Of a DNA stretch of 64,000 nt, positions 21,990 through 33,131 are shown piece by piece. The position numbers and the translations under genes were made by a program. The first letter of the stretch is position 1, and each line of letters starts with the position of its first letter. Below the pieces are notes generated by a model. It was not told the DNA's origin. It ran no database searches and was given only the letters and a program-made list of their open reading frames with translations. Source of the DNA: Paraphysomonas bandaiensis (lineage: Eukaryota; Chrysophyceae); NCBI GenBank assembly GCA_965644295.1, contig CBFFRP010000290.1, forward strand, positions 1 to 64,000. Reading direction: 5' to 3'.

Positions 21990-24900
21990 GTGATGTCCGA
22001 CAGTTATAATTTCTGCTTACATACAGGGTTTCCGAATCACCGTGAAATCGTTATTCCTGTGGATATTGACTGGGAACAGCTGTGCGCGAAAATATGTGAT
22101 GAATTAAGTTTGACTGGTGTCCAATATTTGGAGCTATGTGATATGAATGAAGTTATTGTCGGTGAACGTATCTCTGACATTGACGATTTTTCTTTATCGC
22201 GCCAATATGTCAGCACCAACACAATGTATAAAGTGTACGGAACTGCCGCACAGAATGAAGAGAAATCTGATGTTAACATCAGCGTGAACAAACCAGTTGC
22301 TAGCTTGACATCGCATTCATTTGGTGAAGTGATTATGACTCCGACCTATGACCCTCTCAATGATTTGGCGATGATGCAGTCTGTAACCTCTGCTAAACCA
22401 AAGGAAAGTACTTCAACCACCCCTGATACCACCACATGTCACGTGGGGACCTCTTCTGACTTACAGGCTGAACAGCTCTCCTCAGCAACCACGAGTACTG
22501 AAGTGCACAGTGACCAGACCAAATCAGCACTTTATTCATCGTGTGCTGACAATGCCACTTTGCCGTCTGCATCGCAGACAAGCATCTCTCACAGTGATGC
22601 CCCCCTGTCTGAGCCACGCGAGCAAACCACGTCCACTGACTTCGCGTCCTCTCTGCAAAATATTTTAGCTGGTCTATCTCGAATTGAAAGTTCAATTGAG
22701 TTCCCTTCTGCAGAAGCGAAAAGTATTTATTTGTCAACTTCGATGCCTGAAGTTTCTGCTGTTGACATATCATCCTCGTCGAGACCCAATATGGCCGGAT
22801 TGAAAACCTCCGCAGAATTAGAAATGGAGCGCCAGCGCGAAGAAGAAGAAAGGAAGAGACTGCAAGCAATTGAGGATGCGAAGAAGTTGAGAGAGTTGCT
22901 TGACTTAGAGCGCAAAGCTGCCCAGCAACGCTTAACCCCAGCTGAATCTGAAGGTGGTGAGGTAGATTCTGGCGCTGCTGACGAAAAGCGCAAGAGAACC
23001 GAAGCAATAGCTCGCGAACGACTCGCTGCCAAGGAGGCCAGACGACAGGCACGGATCCATGAGTATGAGGAGGCACATAGTATGGACACGTCTCAAAGCA
23101 GTCTAGCTGGTCGCGAGCATCGATCACATGGTGGAGACGATGATGATGAGGACGATGAAAAGGAATGGGCTAGGTCCGAGGAGGACAAGGCTAGACTTCG
23201 TGCCCAAGAAGTAGAGAGAAAGAAACGTGTTGGTACGATAGCTTCTCGACGGCGAGCTAGTGATGGACTGCAAGGAGGTAGTTCTCTTGGTCATTCCTCC
23301 TCGCATCTCAGCTCGGATAGACTCCAGGCAATGGGTGGTGTGAAACTACCGGCCATGACTATGCACCACCCAGTTGAAATTTTATTTCGGTCAAGTAATG
23401 ATCCAAGTGATGTTATTCCTATAACTGTTGAGGACCAGTGCGATTGGATAGAGCTTACTACAGTTGTCGGTGTTTTTCTAGGCATTGATGACCCAGAGAG
23501 TATATCTCACTTTATTTTAGTTGACGAAGACGGAGATGAGACAAGTGGGTGCATTTCTGATGACACTAAGTTCTGGAAATTTTATTCGCGTAGATATTTA
23601 TCAGGAGAAGATATGTCATATGTCGTTTATCATTCCCAGAGTGATAGTTCTCAGCGTATGAGCACACACTCGAATATTCAGGGTACTAAACAACAATACC
23701 CCAAGAAAGAAAATTACGGCAGCTCACAAATGAATTTCGCGAAAGATCGCAATGTTGCTAAAGAAATGCGGAAAGAAGCTCTCGCAGCGGATGCTGCATC
23801 GGCGTGGTCTGCGAAACGAAGTAATAGTGGACAAGCAGAACCTCTGTATTTCCGTTGGTCCACGGATTATGTTGATGAAAGGACGGAAGTTCTTGTTCCT
23901 AGTAGCTGTTCATGGGAGGATATCAGCATTCTTTTGTCAAAATCATTGGCGTCGCCACGTGAGCATACTGCAGGCAGAAATCTTGAACGCATCTCATTGT
24001 TCGATGATGATGGTGATGAAGTTGCAGGTCCGATCGACACGATCGACAAGTTTTGGACAATTGTTCGAGGAAGGTACTCGCACTCCAGCACTGTCTTCGT
24101 GGCCACGCTAGAAAGTGAAGGAGAGCAGAAACAAACTTCACATTCATACAGCGAAGACCTCAGTAAGAAAGGAAGTATCAGCATCAAATGTCGACTCAAC
24201 GACCGAAATAGTGAGTTGGTAAGAGTTACGATACCTGATGATGGTTCATGGGACCAAATATCTCTTGCAATAGTTCGTAACTTTAAGTTGAGTGGATATT
24301 GTGTTGAGAGTATATCTCTTGTGGATGATGATGGCGATGATGTCTTGGGTTGTATTATGAACGAAAAGAAATTTTGGAAGGCAGTTCACAATCGTTACGA
24401 CGAAGACACGATGTATTTTATGATTTCCTTAGCCAGTTCTCCTATTGTCGATTACAAAGTTGTATTTTGTCGCCTGTCGACGCAAGATGCAAGTACAAAA
24501 GTTGAAGTGAAAATCCGGACTGATGGTTCATGGGAAGACATTGAGCGTGCGTTGCTAGATTCCTTTCGACTGTCGGGTATGTGCGTAGAGCGAATTGATC
24601 TAATTGATGATGATGGCGATGATGTGTTTGGTTCTATTACGAATGAAAAGAAATTCTGGAAAGCCGTGAAGAGTAGATACAACGAAGAGGATATGACATT
24701 TGTGATTAAAACGATTAAAAAAGCAGGGGCAGCAGACCAGGCAAGTGTCACAACGAAAGCGGAACCTGTTATTCCAACAACTCCACTGAATTTTCGCCTA
24801 TCGTCTGATAATACTGGTGGAAAGGTAGTTATAGATGTTCCGATTAATGGGACGTGGGATGAGGTTGGCGCATCCGTTGTGAATGGTTTAAATTTGCCCT

Positions 24901-27900
24901 CTGGTAGTAGTATCAACCACATCGATCTCATTGATGACGATGGTGATGAGGTTTTCAGTTGTATCGTTGCGGAACAGAAGTTTTGGAAAGCTGTGAAGAG
25001 CCGGTATGTCGCTGAAGAAATGGTTTTTGTTGTCGATGCAAACCTCAAAACACTGAGTGTCTGTGCTGTTGATATCAATGTTGTTTCAATTTTTTTCAGA
25101 CTTCATAAAGCCGCGACTGTAGATAAGCAGCTGGTAGATGTCCCAGTTGATGGTTCATGGGAAGACATTGAGCGTGCGTTGCTAGATTCCTTTCGACTGT
25201 CGGGTATGTGCGTAGAGCGAATTGATCTAATTGATGATGATGGCGATGATGTGTTTGGTTCTATTACGAATGAAAAGAAATTCTGGAAAGCCGTGAAGAG
25301 TAGATACAACGAAGAGGATATGACATTTGTGATTAAAACGATTAAAAAAGCAGGGGCAGCAGACCAGGCAAGTGTCACAACGAAAGCGGAACCTGTTATT
25401 CCAACAACTCCACTGAATTTTCGCCTATCGTCTGATAATACTGGTGGAAAGGTAGTTATAGATGTTCCGATTAATGGGACGTGGGATGAGGTTGGCGCAT
25501 CCGTTGTGAATGGTTTAAATTTGCCCTCTGGTAGTAGTATCAACCACATCGATCTCATTGATGACGATGGTGATGAGGTTTTCAGTTGTATCGTTGCGGA
25601 ACAGAAGTTTTGGAAAGCTGTGAAGAGCCGGTATGTCGCTGAAGAAATGGTTTTTGTTGCCGATGTCGCTGTGCGTTATGATTCTGGTGGTTATCCTGTG
25701 GAGATAATCCAACAAGAAACAGTGCCATTTTATTTTCGGTTATCAACTGATAACATGGATGATAAAGCAGTAATCAATATTCCTTTAGATAGTTCCTGGG
25801 AGGATATTGTTTTGATATTGGTAGAGTTTTTTGAGATTGATGCGAGAAGAACTGTGAGGCACATTGACCTCGTGGATGACGACGGTGATGAAGTTTTCAG
25901 CACTATACAGAGCCATAAAAAGTTTTGGAAGGCTGCCAACTCACGGTATAACAATGACGAAATGGTATTTGTAGTGACTGTAGGAAATAGTGAGGCTTCT
26001 CATGCATCGATTCCATCCGTTCCTACACTGACTGTGTCATGTTGTCTCTCGTCCGACATGGATGTTATATCTGAACTAGATATTCCTTTGAATGGCCTAT
26101 GGGTTGATATATGCGACACCATAGCCGCTTATTATAATTTAGCCTCCGGAGACAATGTCAAATATATCCAACTCATTGATTCCGACGGCGACGACGTTTT
26201 CAGTAAAATTGTGGATGCAAAGAAATTCTGGAAAGCAGCAAAAGGAAGTTATGTTGTTGGGGAGACAACTTTTGTGATTCATTGTGATTTTACGTATTCA
26301 TCTGGCTACACCACTGTTGCTGATGTACCATCCCCGAGCTCATCTTTTTCTAATGGCTCACATACAACTCCTCTATATGCTCCACCCTCTAATGGACCAT
26401 CTGTCAACACTGATGGTATATACAAAGCACCGAGCATATACAAGAAGCCAGCGACCTCAGATAATAGCGAGTCGTTATCGATTTATAAGAGCTCAACGAA
26501 GTCTACGGCCCAAGCAAGCAGTGATAGTCAACCCCATGCTGTGCTGCACACATACACTCCGCCCGCACCTGGCAGTAAATACGACGGAGTTGTAGTTGCA
26601 GTGGCCTTTAAGATGTCGTCAGATTTCATGAACAGTAAAATCGTTACCAGCGTACCTGCAATGGGAACTTGGGGCCAAATAAATGACATTATTCGTGACA
26701 CGTTTAATCTTCCCCGCGAAAGCACTATTGATCACTTGGAATTGTTAAGTGATGAAGGCGAAGTTTTACTCGGAAATATTGTTAGTGCGTCAAAATTCTG
26801 GAAAGCCTGTTTGGAGATTTACAAGGATGATGGCTCTACTGTGTTCAATATTATACAAAGTGGTGCCTCTACCCATGATGCTGGAGGTAATTTGGCGTCA
26901 AGGGGAATGAGCTCACAGTCTCTCAATACTTCTAGCCACAGTGGCGGTTTAGGGAATTCTGGACATGCTAAGTATGGATCTACCCCACCTAGCACGATTA
27001 CAACGTTTTTGGCAGCATGCGGAGATGGCGATGTCGAAGCAGTCAGTGATATGCTTCAGCATGGCGCTGACGTGAATATGAAAGATGACGTTAATCTTAC
27101 TGGTATTCATGTCGCATGCATTCGTGGAGCTATAAAGATTGTACAGTTGCTGGTGGATAAAGAGGCGTCAATAACTTGCAGAGATATCGATGGGAATACA
27201 CCATTGCACTTTGCTTGTGAGAATAACCACACTCAAATTGCAATATACTTAGTTCGAATGGGTGCAGACACTTCATTACGGAATAGAGCTGGTCTCACGT
27301 CTTTGCATTACATATGTATGAACGGAAATATGAAGCTAACTCTCCTGATAAGAGATTACATGATCAATGTAGCAACGAGCACTGGTTTAACACTTCTACA
27401 TTGTGCTGCAGACATGGGACACAGTGAAATGGTTGAGTATTTGATTGATCATGATGCACAGATACAGCCACGAGATGACGAAGGCCTTACACCACTCCAT
27501 TTGGCAGTTATAGGTGGTCACATCGACTGTGCAGAAATCCTAATTGACAGTGGAGCTTATTGGAATGTCCGTGACGATCAAGGTCTTTCACCTCTTCTTC
27601 ACGCATGCAAGGATGGAAACAGTGAAATGGTTTCATTTCTACTTGATTGTGGATGTAATATCCTTGCACGAAGTGATTCAGGAGATAGTGCTATGCACTT
27701 TGCTGGTGAGTCAGGGTCTATGGATTTGATGAAACTCCTTCTGGAAAGAAATGTCGACATTAACTGCAGAAACAAAAATGGTGAAACTCCACTTGAAATT
27801 GCTAGTGCCAATGGACACGATCATCTAGTGGGGTGGATGGAAGACCGAGGTGCCACAATGCGCCCAGAAACCCAAGAAGAAGCTACGACTAGAATGCAGG

Positions 27901-28001
27901 TTGACGCGAAAACGGAAGCCGCATCTAGGGCATTCGAAGCTGAAGAGGAGCTAAATTTACAGAGAGAATTAGCAGAAGAAAATGCACAAAAGAAGAAATA
28001 A
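21990..28001 (+). CDS. Giant PB1-like repeat and ankyrin scaffold protein, intronless
   Basis: The frame is 2,003 residues. Eleven related modules of about 85-90 residues begin near residues 1, 448, 617, 730, 822, 930, 1033, 1140, 1245, 1347 and 1533. Each has a GSWEDI-type segment, an acidic IDDDGDEVF loop, KKFWKA and a final strand like EMVFVV. The acidic loop resembles the OPCA motif of PB1 domains, so I call them PB1-like; the constant FW(K)A is not a standard PB1 feature. Residues 273-423 form a charged coiled coil (MERQREEEERKRL). Residues 1670-1953 are seven or eight ankyrin repeats (DGNTPLHFACENNH, EGLTPLHLAVIGGH). No catalytic or membrane segment is visible, so it is probably a cytoplasmic scaffold whose acidic faces bind several partners. 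Modules 5-6 and 7-8 are near-identical duplicates. Confidence 0.85.
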   Translation: MMSDSYNFCLHTGFPNHREIVIPVDIDWEQLCAKICDELSLTGVQYLELCDMNEVIVGERISDIDDFSLSRQYVSTNTMYKVYGTAAQNEEKSDVNISVNKPVASLTSHSFGEVIMTPTYDPLNDLAMMQSVTSAKPKESTSTTPDTTTCHVGTSSDLQAEQLSSATTSTEVHSDQTKSALYSSCADNATLPSASQTSISHSDAPLSEPREQTTSTDFASSLQNILAGLSRIESSIEFPSAEAKSIYLSTSMPEVSAVDISSSSRPNMAGLKTSAELEMERQREEEERKRLQAIEDAKKLRELLDLERKAAQQRLTPAESEGGEVDSGAADEKRKRTEAIARERLAAKEARRQARIHEYEEAHSMDTSQSSLAGREHRSHGGDDDDEDDEKEWARSEEDKARLRAQEVERKKRVGTIASRRRASDGLQGGSSLGHSSSHLSSDRLQAMGGVKLPAMTMHHPVEILFRSSNDPSDVIPITVEDQCDWIELTTVVGVFLGIDDPESISHFILVDEDGDETSGCISDDTKFWKFYSRRYLSGEDMSYVVYHSQSDSSQRMSTHSNIQGTKQQYPKKENYGSSQMNFAKDRNVAKEMRKEALAADAASAWSAKRSNSGQAEPLYFRWSTDYVDERTEVLVPSSCSWEDISILLSKSLASPREHTAGRNLERISLFDDDGDEVAGPIDTIDKFWTIVRGRYSHSSTVFVATLESEGEQKQTSHSYSEDLSKKGSISIKCRLNDRNSELVRVTIPDDGSWDQISLAIVRNFKLSGYCVESISLVDDDGDDVLGCIMNEKKFWKAVHNRYDEDTMYFMISLASSPIVDYKVVFCRLSTQDASTKVEVKIRTDGSWEDIERALLDSFRLSGMCVERIDLIDDDGDDVFGSITNEKKFWKAVKSRYNEEDMTFVIKTIKKAGAADQASVTTKAEPVIPTTPLNFRLSSDNTGGKVVIDVPINGTWDEVGASVVNGLNLPSGSSINHIDLIDDDGDEVFSCIVAEQKFWKAVKSRYVAEEMVFVVDANLKTLSVCAVDINVVSIFFRLHKAATVDKQLVDVPVDGSWEDIERALLDSFRLSGMCVERIDLIDDDGDDVFGSITNEKKFWKAVKSRYNEEDMTFVIKTIKKAGAADQASVTTKAEPVIPTTPLNFRLSSDNTGGKVVIDVPINGTWDEVGASVVNGLNLPSGSSINHIDLIDDDGDEVFSCIVAEQKFWKAVKSRYVAEEMVFVADVAVRYDSGGYPVEIIQQETVPFYFRLSTDNMDDKAVINIPLDSSWEDIVLILVEFFEIDARRTVRHIDLVDDDGDEVFSTIQSHKKFWKAANSRYNNDEMVFVVTVGNSEASHASIPSVPTLTVSCCLSSDMDVISELDIPLNGLWVDICDTIAAYYNLASGDNVKYIQLIDSDGDDVFSKIVDAKKFWKAAKGSYVVGETTFVIHCDFTYSSGYTTVADVPSPSSSFSNGSHTTPLYAPPSNGPSVNTDGIYKAPSIYKKPATSDNSESLSIYKSSTKSTAQASSDSQPHAVLHTYTPPAPGSKYDGVVVAVAFKMSSDFMNSKIVTSVPAMGTWGQINDIIRDTFNLPRESTIDHLELLSDEGEVLLGNIVSASKFWKACLEIYKDDGSTVFNIIQSGASTHDAGGNLASRGMSSQSLNTSSHSGGLGNSGHAKYGSTPPSTITTFLAACGDGDVEAVSDMLQHGADVNMKDDVNLTGIHVACIRGAIKIVQLLVDKEASITCRDIDGNTPLHFACENNHTQIAIYLVRMGADTSLRNRAGLTSLHYICMNGNMKLTLLIRDYMINVATSTGLTLLHCAADMGHSEMVEYLIDHDAQIQPRDDEGLTPLHLAVIGGHIDCAEILIDSGAYWNVRDDQGLSPLLHACKDGNSEMVSFLLDCGCNILARSDSGDSAMHFAGESGSMDLMKLLLERNVDINCRNKNGETPLEIASANGHDHLVGWMEDRGATMRPETQEEATTRMQVDAKTEAASRAFEAEEELNLQRELAEENAQKKK
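24522..25038 (+). repeat. Intragenic duplication, first copy
   Basis: The 517 bp here recur at 25149-25665, offset 627 bp, with one visible mismatch (T/C at 25034/25661). The unit spans most of two PB1-like modules and keeps the reading frame. Confidence 0.93.
25149..25665 (+). repeat. Intragenic duplication, second copy
   Basis: It is nearly identical to 24522-25038, while the 110 bp between the copies (25039-25148) differs from the corresponding upstream sequence. That suggests gene conversion as well as duplication. Confidence 0.93.
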
Positions 28002-28445
28002 AATATTGCTGAATGCATAGAAGTCATCAATGGAGTCTGTTATATGGTTTGATAATTTTTTTGCAGTACAGCTCTTTGATTTAGAGGCCACATCCCACCT
28101 TCGTGTTGTTTCAATCGCAAAAGTAGCTAGCTTGTGCACAACAAGTACAAACGATATTGTATAACATATCATGATATAACATAATATAATGGTTATAATC
28201 ATCATTGGGTACTACTAATAATCTGTCCTACTGCATAGGAAATAAATCCTCGCGTTTATGTTCAATCTTAGTTTTATTGATGTCCGATGTATACCAATTT
28301 TAGTTGACCTGATAGACTCTCACTTGAAATACTCTATGTACCACATATTAAGATTCTGATTTTGCAGTGTAGGCGGTGGTACGGACATGAGTAAAATCGG
28401 AGAGTAGGCTTTTCGATGCTATGATTGATATAGTACAACCCGAAT
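28002..28445. other. Intergenic, nothing recognised
   Basis: This is AT-rich sequence downstream of the PB1/ankyrin gene with no coding-like frame. Confidence 0.5.
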
Positions 28446-29160
28446 CTATGAATGCGCCTCTGAGACTTGTCTATGAATACATGAATACGTGAAATTTGCA
28501 GCCCCAAATTCTGGCGAAAGATTAATCAGGAGCCTCACCGTGAATGAACTGATACGGTATACGGTGACATCGGTGACATGAATTCCTTTTTCATACATGT
28601 GTGCATGTGTGACCATGGACATGGCCTGTTCCCAGAAGTTGGGTGGCAAGCCTGAGTTGCAAATGGTTGCAAGCGTTCTTTCCTTGATCGTGCGCCATGG
28701 TCGCTCTTGGATTGGATTGTCTTCAGGGGTGTATCATGGGGGCGTTGAAAGTCCAAGTTGGTCCTAAGTTTAGTACACGATGTGATACTGAATCAGCATG
28801 ATAATGTACTAGTCGTTTGTCTTTTGATCGCAGGTATTCCACAACTTTCTGAACACACTCAGCGACAAAAGCCTCGGTACTGTGGTTTCCGTAGAATGTC
28901 CAAGTGTGTCTGGAAGCTGCATCAGTGGCTCCGAAGACTACTGTGTTTCCTGTGATTATCACTGGAGGTGAAAAGGTCCAGTAAAGGCGATGGCTATAAG
29001 TCCTCCAAGCTCCTGCGATCTTCTGGTTTTTGTCGGTATCATCTGCTTGATTTAGCGCATATGTTTTCTCCTGTGAGCCTTGCCCTCACAAAGGCCTTTT
29101 GGTAAATTGGGTGCTATGTAATCTTCTGTCAGGTGAACGCCGCTTATCAAATTTAGTTTT
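28446..29160 (-). pseudogene. Integrase relic of an LTR retrotransposon
   Basis: On the minus strand a broken frame resembles a retroelement integrase: LCEGKAHRRKH (zinc-finger end), GGLIAIAFTGPF, TVVFGATDAASRHTW, VHYHADS, then after a one-base shift near 28705 PIQERPWRTI and TLATICNSGLPPNFWEQA. The order and the SGLP..FW motif fit Copia integrases and parallel the intact element at 3709-9164 (SGLPSQFW). Several stops and shifts mark it as dead. No LTR is found. Confidence 0.6.
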
Positions 29161-31088
29161 AGCGCCTTTTGAAATGATTGGTGTCCACACACAGTCATAT
29201 AGGAGGGTACTCAATGGGATACAGGGAGGATTCTAAATAGGCAACTGTCGGATGAAAGCTATGCTAAGTTATGCTAGTTATAGCTAGCCAGATGCTCTAG
29301 ATAGATTCATATAAACACCTACTATATAAAATGCTATCTTGAAATATATGGGTCTTGCTTTTATTCTAATTATCTTAATAATTTGGTGCCTAACTATAAT
29401 ATGAGTGTCAATAACTTTACTTTTGAGGCGAAAGCGGACAATAAAAGGCCAAGATATTGCCTCCAGGACCAACTGGTTAGGCTGCTGTCACTCATTGACA
29501 AGTACTGTGGTCTCTGTTGTCACGGACCTAGAGCAAAGGCACGATTGAAGTAATCCTGCAAGTAACTAGTTCTCCCTCGCCTTGAGAGCTCCATACCCTC
29601 CACAGTTCTTTTTTCATGTGGTTGCCACAATGGCTCTACTGAAATAGGAGTGATATATATTACGTCCGTATTAAACGTATATATAGTCAAAATCTACACA
29701 AAACCGTTACCTCCGATGATGACATCAACTCACAACAAAACGCTTTTGGAGGGCTGCCAAATAGTAGATAGACAGATATCTAATGACAGATCTCTTTTGC
29801 AGTCATAGCAGCTGTGTGTGTGCGCTGCTCTGTACTGATGTGAACAGAGAAATTGTAATACGTAGTCAAATAAAATATATAGCTATAACTGTGCAACTGA
29901 AGTATTATATACCATGATAGAGAATCAATACTTGAAGCTTGCAAGTGACGCACTAGCAGCTTTCGTAGCGTTAAATAGTAAGATATCATAGTTCAGCGTT
30001 GACTCTTCAATATTGAGTTTTGCTGTTCGAGCAATTAAAAAGCTGTATTCTAAGATATTGGAATTATAACCGTCAGTCGAAGAACACAGTAGTTGTGAAC
30101 AGTATTATAAGAACTAACAACATGGTAGCTACTGTAGTAACGAAACTGAATATAATATATTGATCACACAACATAGTGATGATGCAAGATTGTACGATAA
30201 ATGATCGGTCGTAGAGATAACATGAAGTTGATGAATGATAAGAAATATTGATTACAATAATTTTAACAAGATTAATGAGTGAATACAGGTTCAGTTAACG
30301 TATAGTAAATCATCCAATAGTGCCATAACTTAATATTCAATGCCAGTCACTACTACTGTGGTTTTGGTGGGCTATAGGCCAGGTCTACAGGCTACATAGC
30401 CCCATATTAGGATTCAGCTTAATACAAGCTTAGATTGTATCTGTGAGTTATAATGTTCAATGAAATATATCATGAACTGAATTAGAGAGAGTGTCTGTCG
30501 AAGATACATGATCGTCATCATAACGTCGTCATTATCAGTTACACTTCTAACTATTCCGTTGTGCATGATAGTTATGTTCTATATTGTTATTCATAATTCT
30601 TACTCTATCGTGTTCATTACTTAGCTACATTCTAATAATCACAACATTGTTTTACTATTATAAAGTTCAATTTATTTATTCCCCACATCACCTGTTTCTA
30701 TGACTTTATGTGTATTTCTCGATGACTTTTTTACGTGTGAATTTATCATTGGCTATATTTCATGTATTGCTGCTTCCAGTTCCTTTATGAGATAGGGTGC
30801 TGAAACCTGAAACTACTATATGTTTCCGTCAACTGTCAAGTACAACGTACAAAACACCATCATGCTTGAACATAATATCTTAGATAAAGTCAACTGACGC
30901 CAGTACCAAACCCAATGCCGTATTTACGTAACAATTACCATGCGCTTTGCACAATTTGTAATTCATATCCACTCTACCAGGCGCATAGGATGCTAATAAA
31001 TTTCGATACAAGTGATTTCGTTGGAGCTACTTAAAGTGCTTTACAAACAGTAATTACCTATATATATGACTACATCTAAAATTTCATA
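29161..31088. other. Long AT-rich intergenic region
   Basis: Nearly 2 kb with no coding-like frame, no obvious tandem repeat and no similarity to other parts of the window that I could see. 29284-29472 is open on the minus strand but reads as low-complexity, so I do not call it. Confidence 0.5.
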
Positions 31089-32711
31089 TTACTCCACTAT
31101 CCAAAGCTTTGACTCTTTCAGAATGGACAAAACACGGTCGCTTGTTTTGATTGTCTCGTCCCTATTGACCACTACCACCATGGGTGGCTCAGAAGAAGAC
31201 ACCGCCTTCAAGATAGCCCCGGGACTATGGCGCAGTAGACGAGTGCCGAGAACATGACCAGGGGAATGGATATAGGAGGTAGTCCCGTATCTACATACCG
31301 GGTTAAATGTATATACAGCGGAACATATCTAACGGACCTGGCATTGTTCTCAGCGAGCCGATATGAAGCGAGAGCATCAGGGCTACTCCACTCAACCATG
31401 AGGTCTGCATGTAGCATAATCTCATGCATAAGGTGAATCGCCCTGTCTTGTCCACCTACACTCCCAATATCCAAATTACCATGGCAACGTGATAACATGA
31501 AAAAACCTACCCCTAATGAAAAAGAAATCCAATGAAGCAAAAAAAGGTGTGGCTCGAGGATCATCTCGACCTCTGAAGGCCCACTGTGTCTCTACATCTT
31601 TCCCCGCCAGTTCTACAACTTTTGCTGGATCTGCTAGCCAGACTGTTCCAGGACTCTGCCATAGCACATCCACACCTACATCAGCTGCTGCGAAAGCGAA
31701 CCAAGCTTGCACGAATCCTCTGCTTAGTTCTGGGGCTAGCTTACTACCTGCCCCTCCAGCTTTGGCTGCGTACACATTCTTAACACCAAGTGCCTTCACC
31801 TCTGCGCTGAAGGACGTGTGTCGGGAAACAGCAAAAATGCGATCTTTGTTACCTCCTGCCCGCAAGTAAGTGGCGAGGGAGTTCCTGAATAGTTGCACAT
31901 CTCCAGGATCTTCCAGAAGACAGGCTACTGCCAGCTGTTTGGACCCTTTCGACAGCATTCCCTTCATGGCACCCGTCACAGCACCAGAGTGAGTAAAATA
32001 CTCAAGCAGAAGCTCTCGTGCCGCTGCATACGAGCTTTCTGACGGGAGAACCCTGCCTTGTACAGAATTAGGAGTCAGACTAAGTGTGCCATCACTCTCC
32101 GCTTTCGCATGCAGCATGTGATAGGAAGCGACATCGTGGAAAGTTTCCGTTACAGCCACACACATACCAGGAGTATCAGGAACGATAGCGACATCTAAAA
32201 CCTTGCATTTATCGGCCACATCCTGTAAAGTAGCAACGGGTGCATGTGAAAAGATTACGACGGGCTGAGTCACAGCCATATCACCAGGATACTGAGTCAA
32301 GTATTTTTCAAAAAAAGCATCCGGCTCTACAGAGAGAACAGTTTTCCATTTAGTTTTCTGCAAATTAACACCCTGAATGCCGTGTGACACAGCAGAGGTG
32401 TTGTATTTGGCTCTAGAGCATGTCCATGCCCTCTTAAGATTATCAAAATCACCGGGAGAGTCTAGAGTCGACAGGTACTGAGCACACTCTGATTGGGACG
32501 GAGAGAGAAGCACAGGAGTTTCTTGTCTGTGACAGGGAGGGTTGAGGGTCTCCTGTGAGTGTGTGTATGAGTGTGTGGAGGTTGAGGAGGAGGATGTGCC
32601 CAGGAAATAGCCCCCCAGTCCTGTCGATAGCATCCAACCCAAGAAAAACGAGATGTCCACTACTCCGCGGAAAACTCCACCACCACGTTTCTCTTTCCTC
32701 TTTGGGGCCAT
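31089..32711 (-). CDS. Type II membrane glycosyltransferase, nucleotide-diphospho-sugar (GT77-like) fold
   Basis: Three minus-strand exons, 31511-32711, 31338-31455 and 31089-31290, with introns of 55 and 47 nt, give 506 residues. The N-terminus is basic (MAPKRKEKR) and then has one hydrophobic span (SFFLGWMLSTGLGGYFLG), the layout of a Golgi type II enzyme with a lumenal catalytic domain after a Ser/Thr stem. The catalytic part has FVQAWFAFAAADVG, VLWQSPGTVWLADP and FFASLDFFFIRG, matching Nucleotid_trans (GT77-like) enzymes. The usual acidic metal-binding pair after VLWQ is SPGT here, so activity needs checking. Exons 2 and 3 complete the fold and end in KESKLWIVE. It is divergent from the PH-domain gene, 420 bp apart. 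Confidence 0.75.
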
Positions 32712-33131
32712 GAGATTGGCAGTAGAGTGATGATTAGGAAGATAGATGGACTCTACGCTACTCTACAAGCTATACTCGTATCGATCTGACTATAAGTATA
32801 CTGCTCCACGCACACATAGTATACATGTATAGATTATTATAGTGCTGTATGGGTATGACAACAAGTCAATCAGGCTCAAAAATCACCCTTTTATGAAATA
32901 TGTTTAATATCAAAAAACAGAATAAACTAGAAAGCCTTGATTTTTTTGCCTGATCGACGTATTCCACACAAAAGTCCTTGTAAACTCTGACCGCTATGTA
33001 CTTGTACATGTATATGTCTTCATGTACGCTGGTCAGTACACTGATACAGGTACTGTACTGCTGTGTGAGATACGATACACAGCAGTCAGATATGCACAGC
33101 GGTGTGGGAGATTAAGTAAGTGCGTTTTACA
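32712..33131. promoter_or_regulatory. Shared upstream region of GT77-like and PH genes
   Basis: GTAC/GTATAC-rich tracts lie at both ends (32755-32850 and 33000-33110), with a MITE-like element between them at 32858-32967. Confidence 0.4.
32858..32967. mobile_element. MITE-like inverted-repeat element, diverged copy
   Basis: The left arm AGTCAATCAGGCTCAAAAAT and the right arm (other strand) CGTCGATCAGGCAAAAAAAT flank a centre with GAAATAT and TCAAAAAACAG. The same words occur in the 10191 element (GTCGATCCAGCAAAAAAAT, TCAAAAAACAG), so both belong to one family. It lies inside a bidirectional promoter. Confidence 0.55.

Noticed and set aside
25066-25100. Possible intron ending TTTTTTTCAG inside the PB1-like gene
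   Set aside because: Removing it breaks the frame of the following module, whereas reading through keeps all modules in frame.
31066-31110. Apparent third copy of the 18640/60785 repeat (CCACTATCCAAAGCT match)
   Set aside because: The 15-bp match falls in the last exon of the GT77-like gene and the surrounding sequence does not align, so it is chance.
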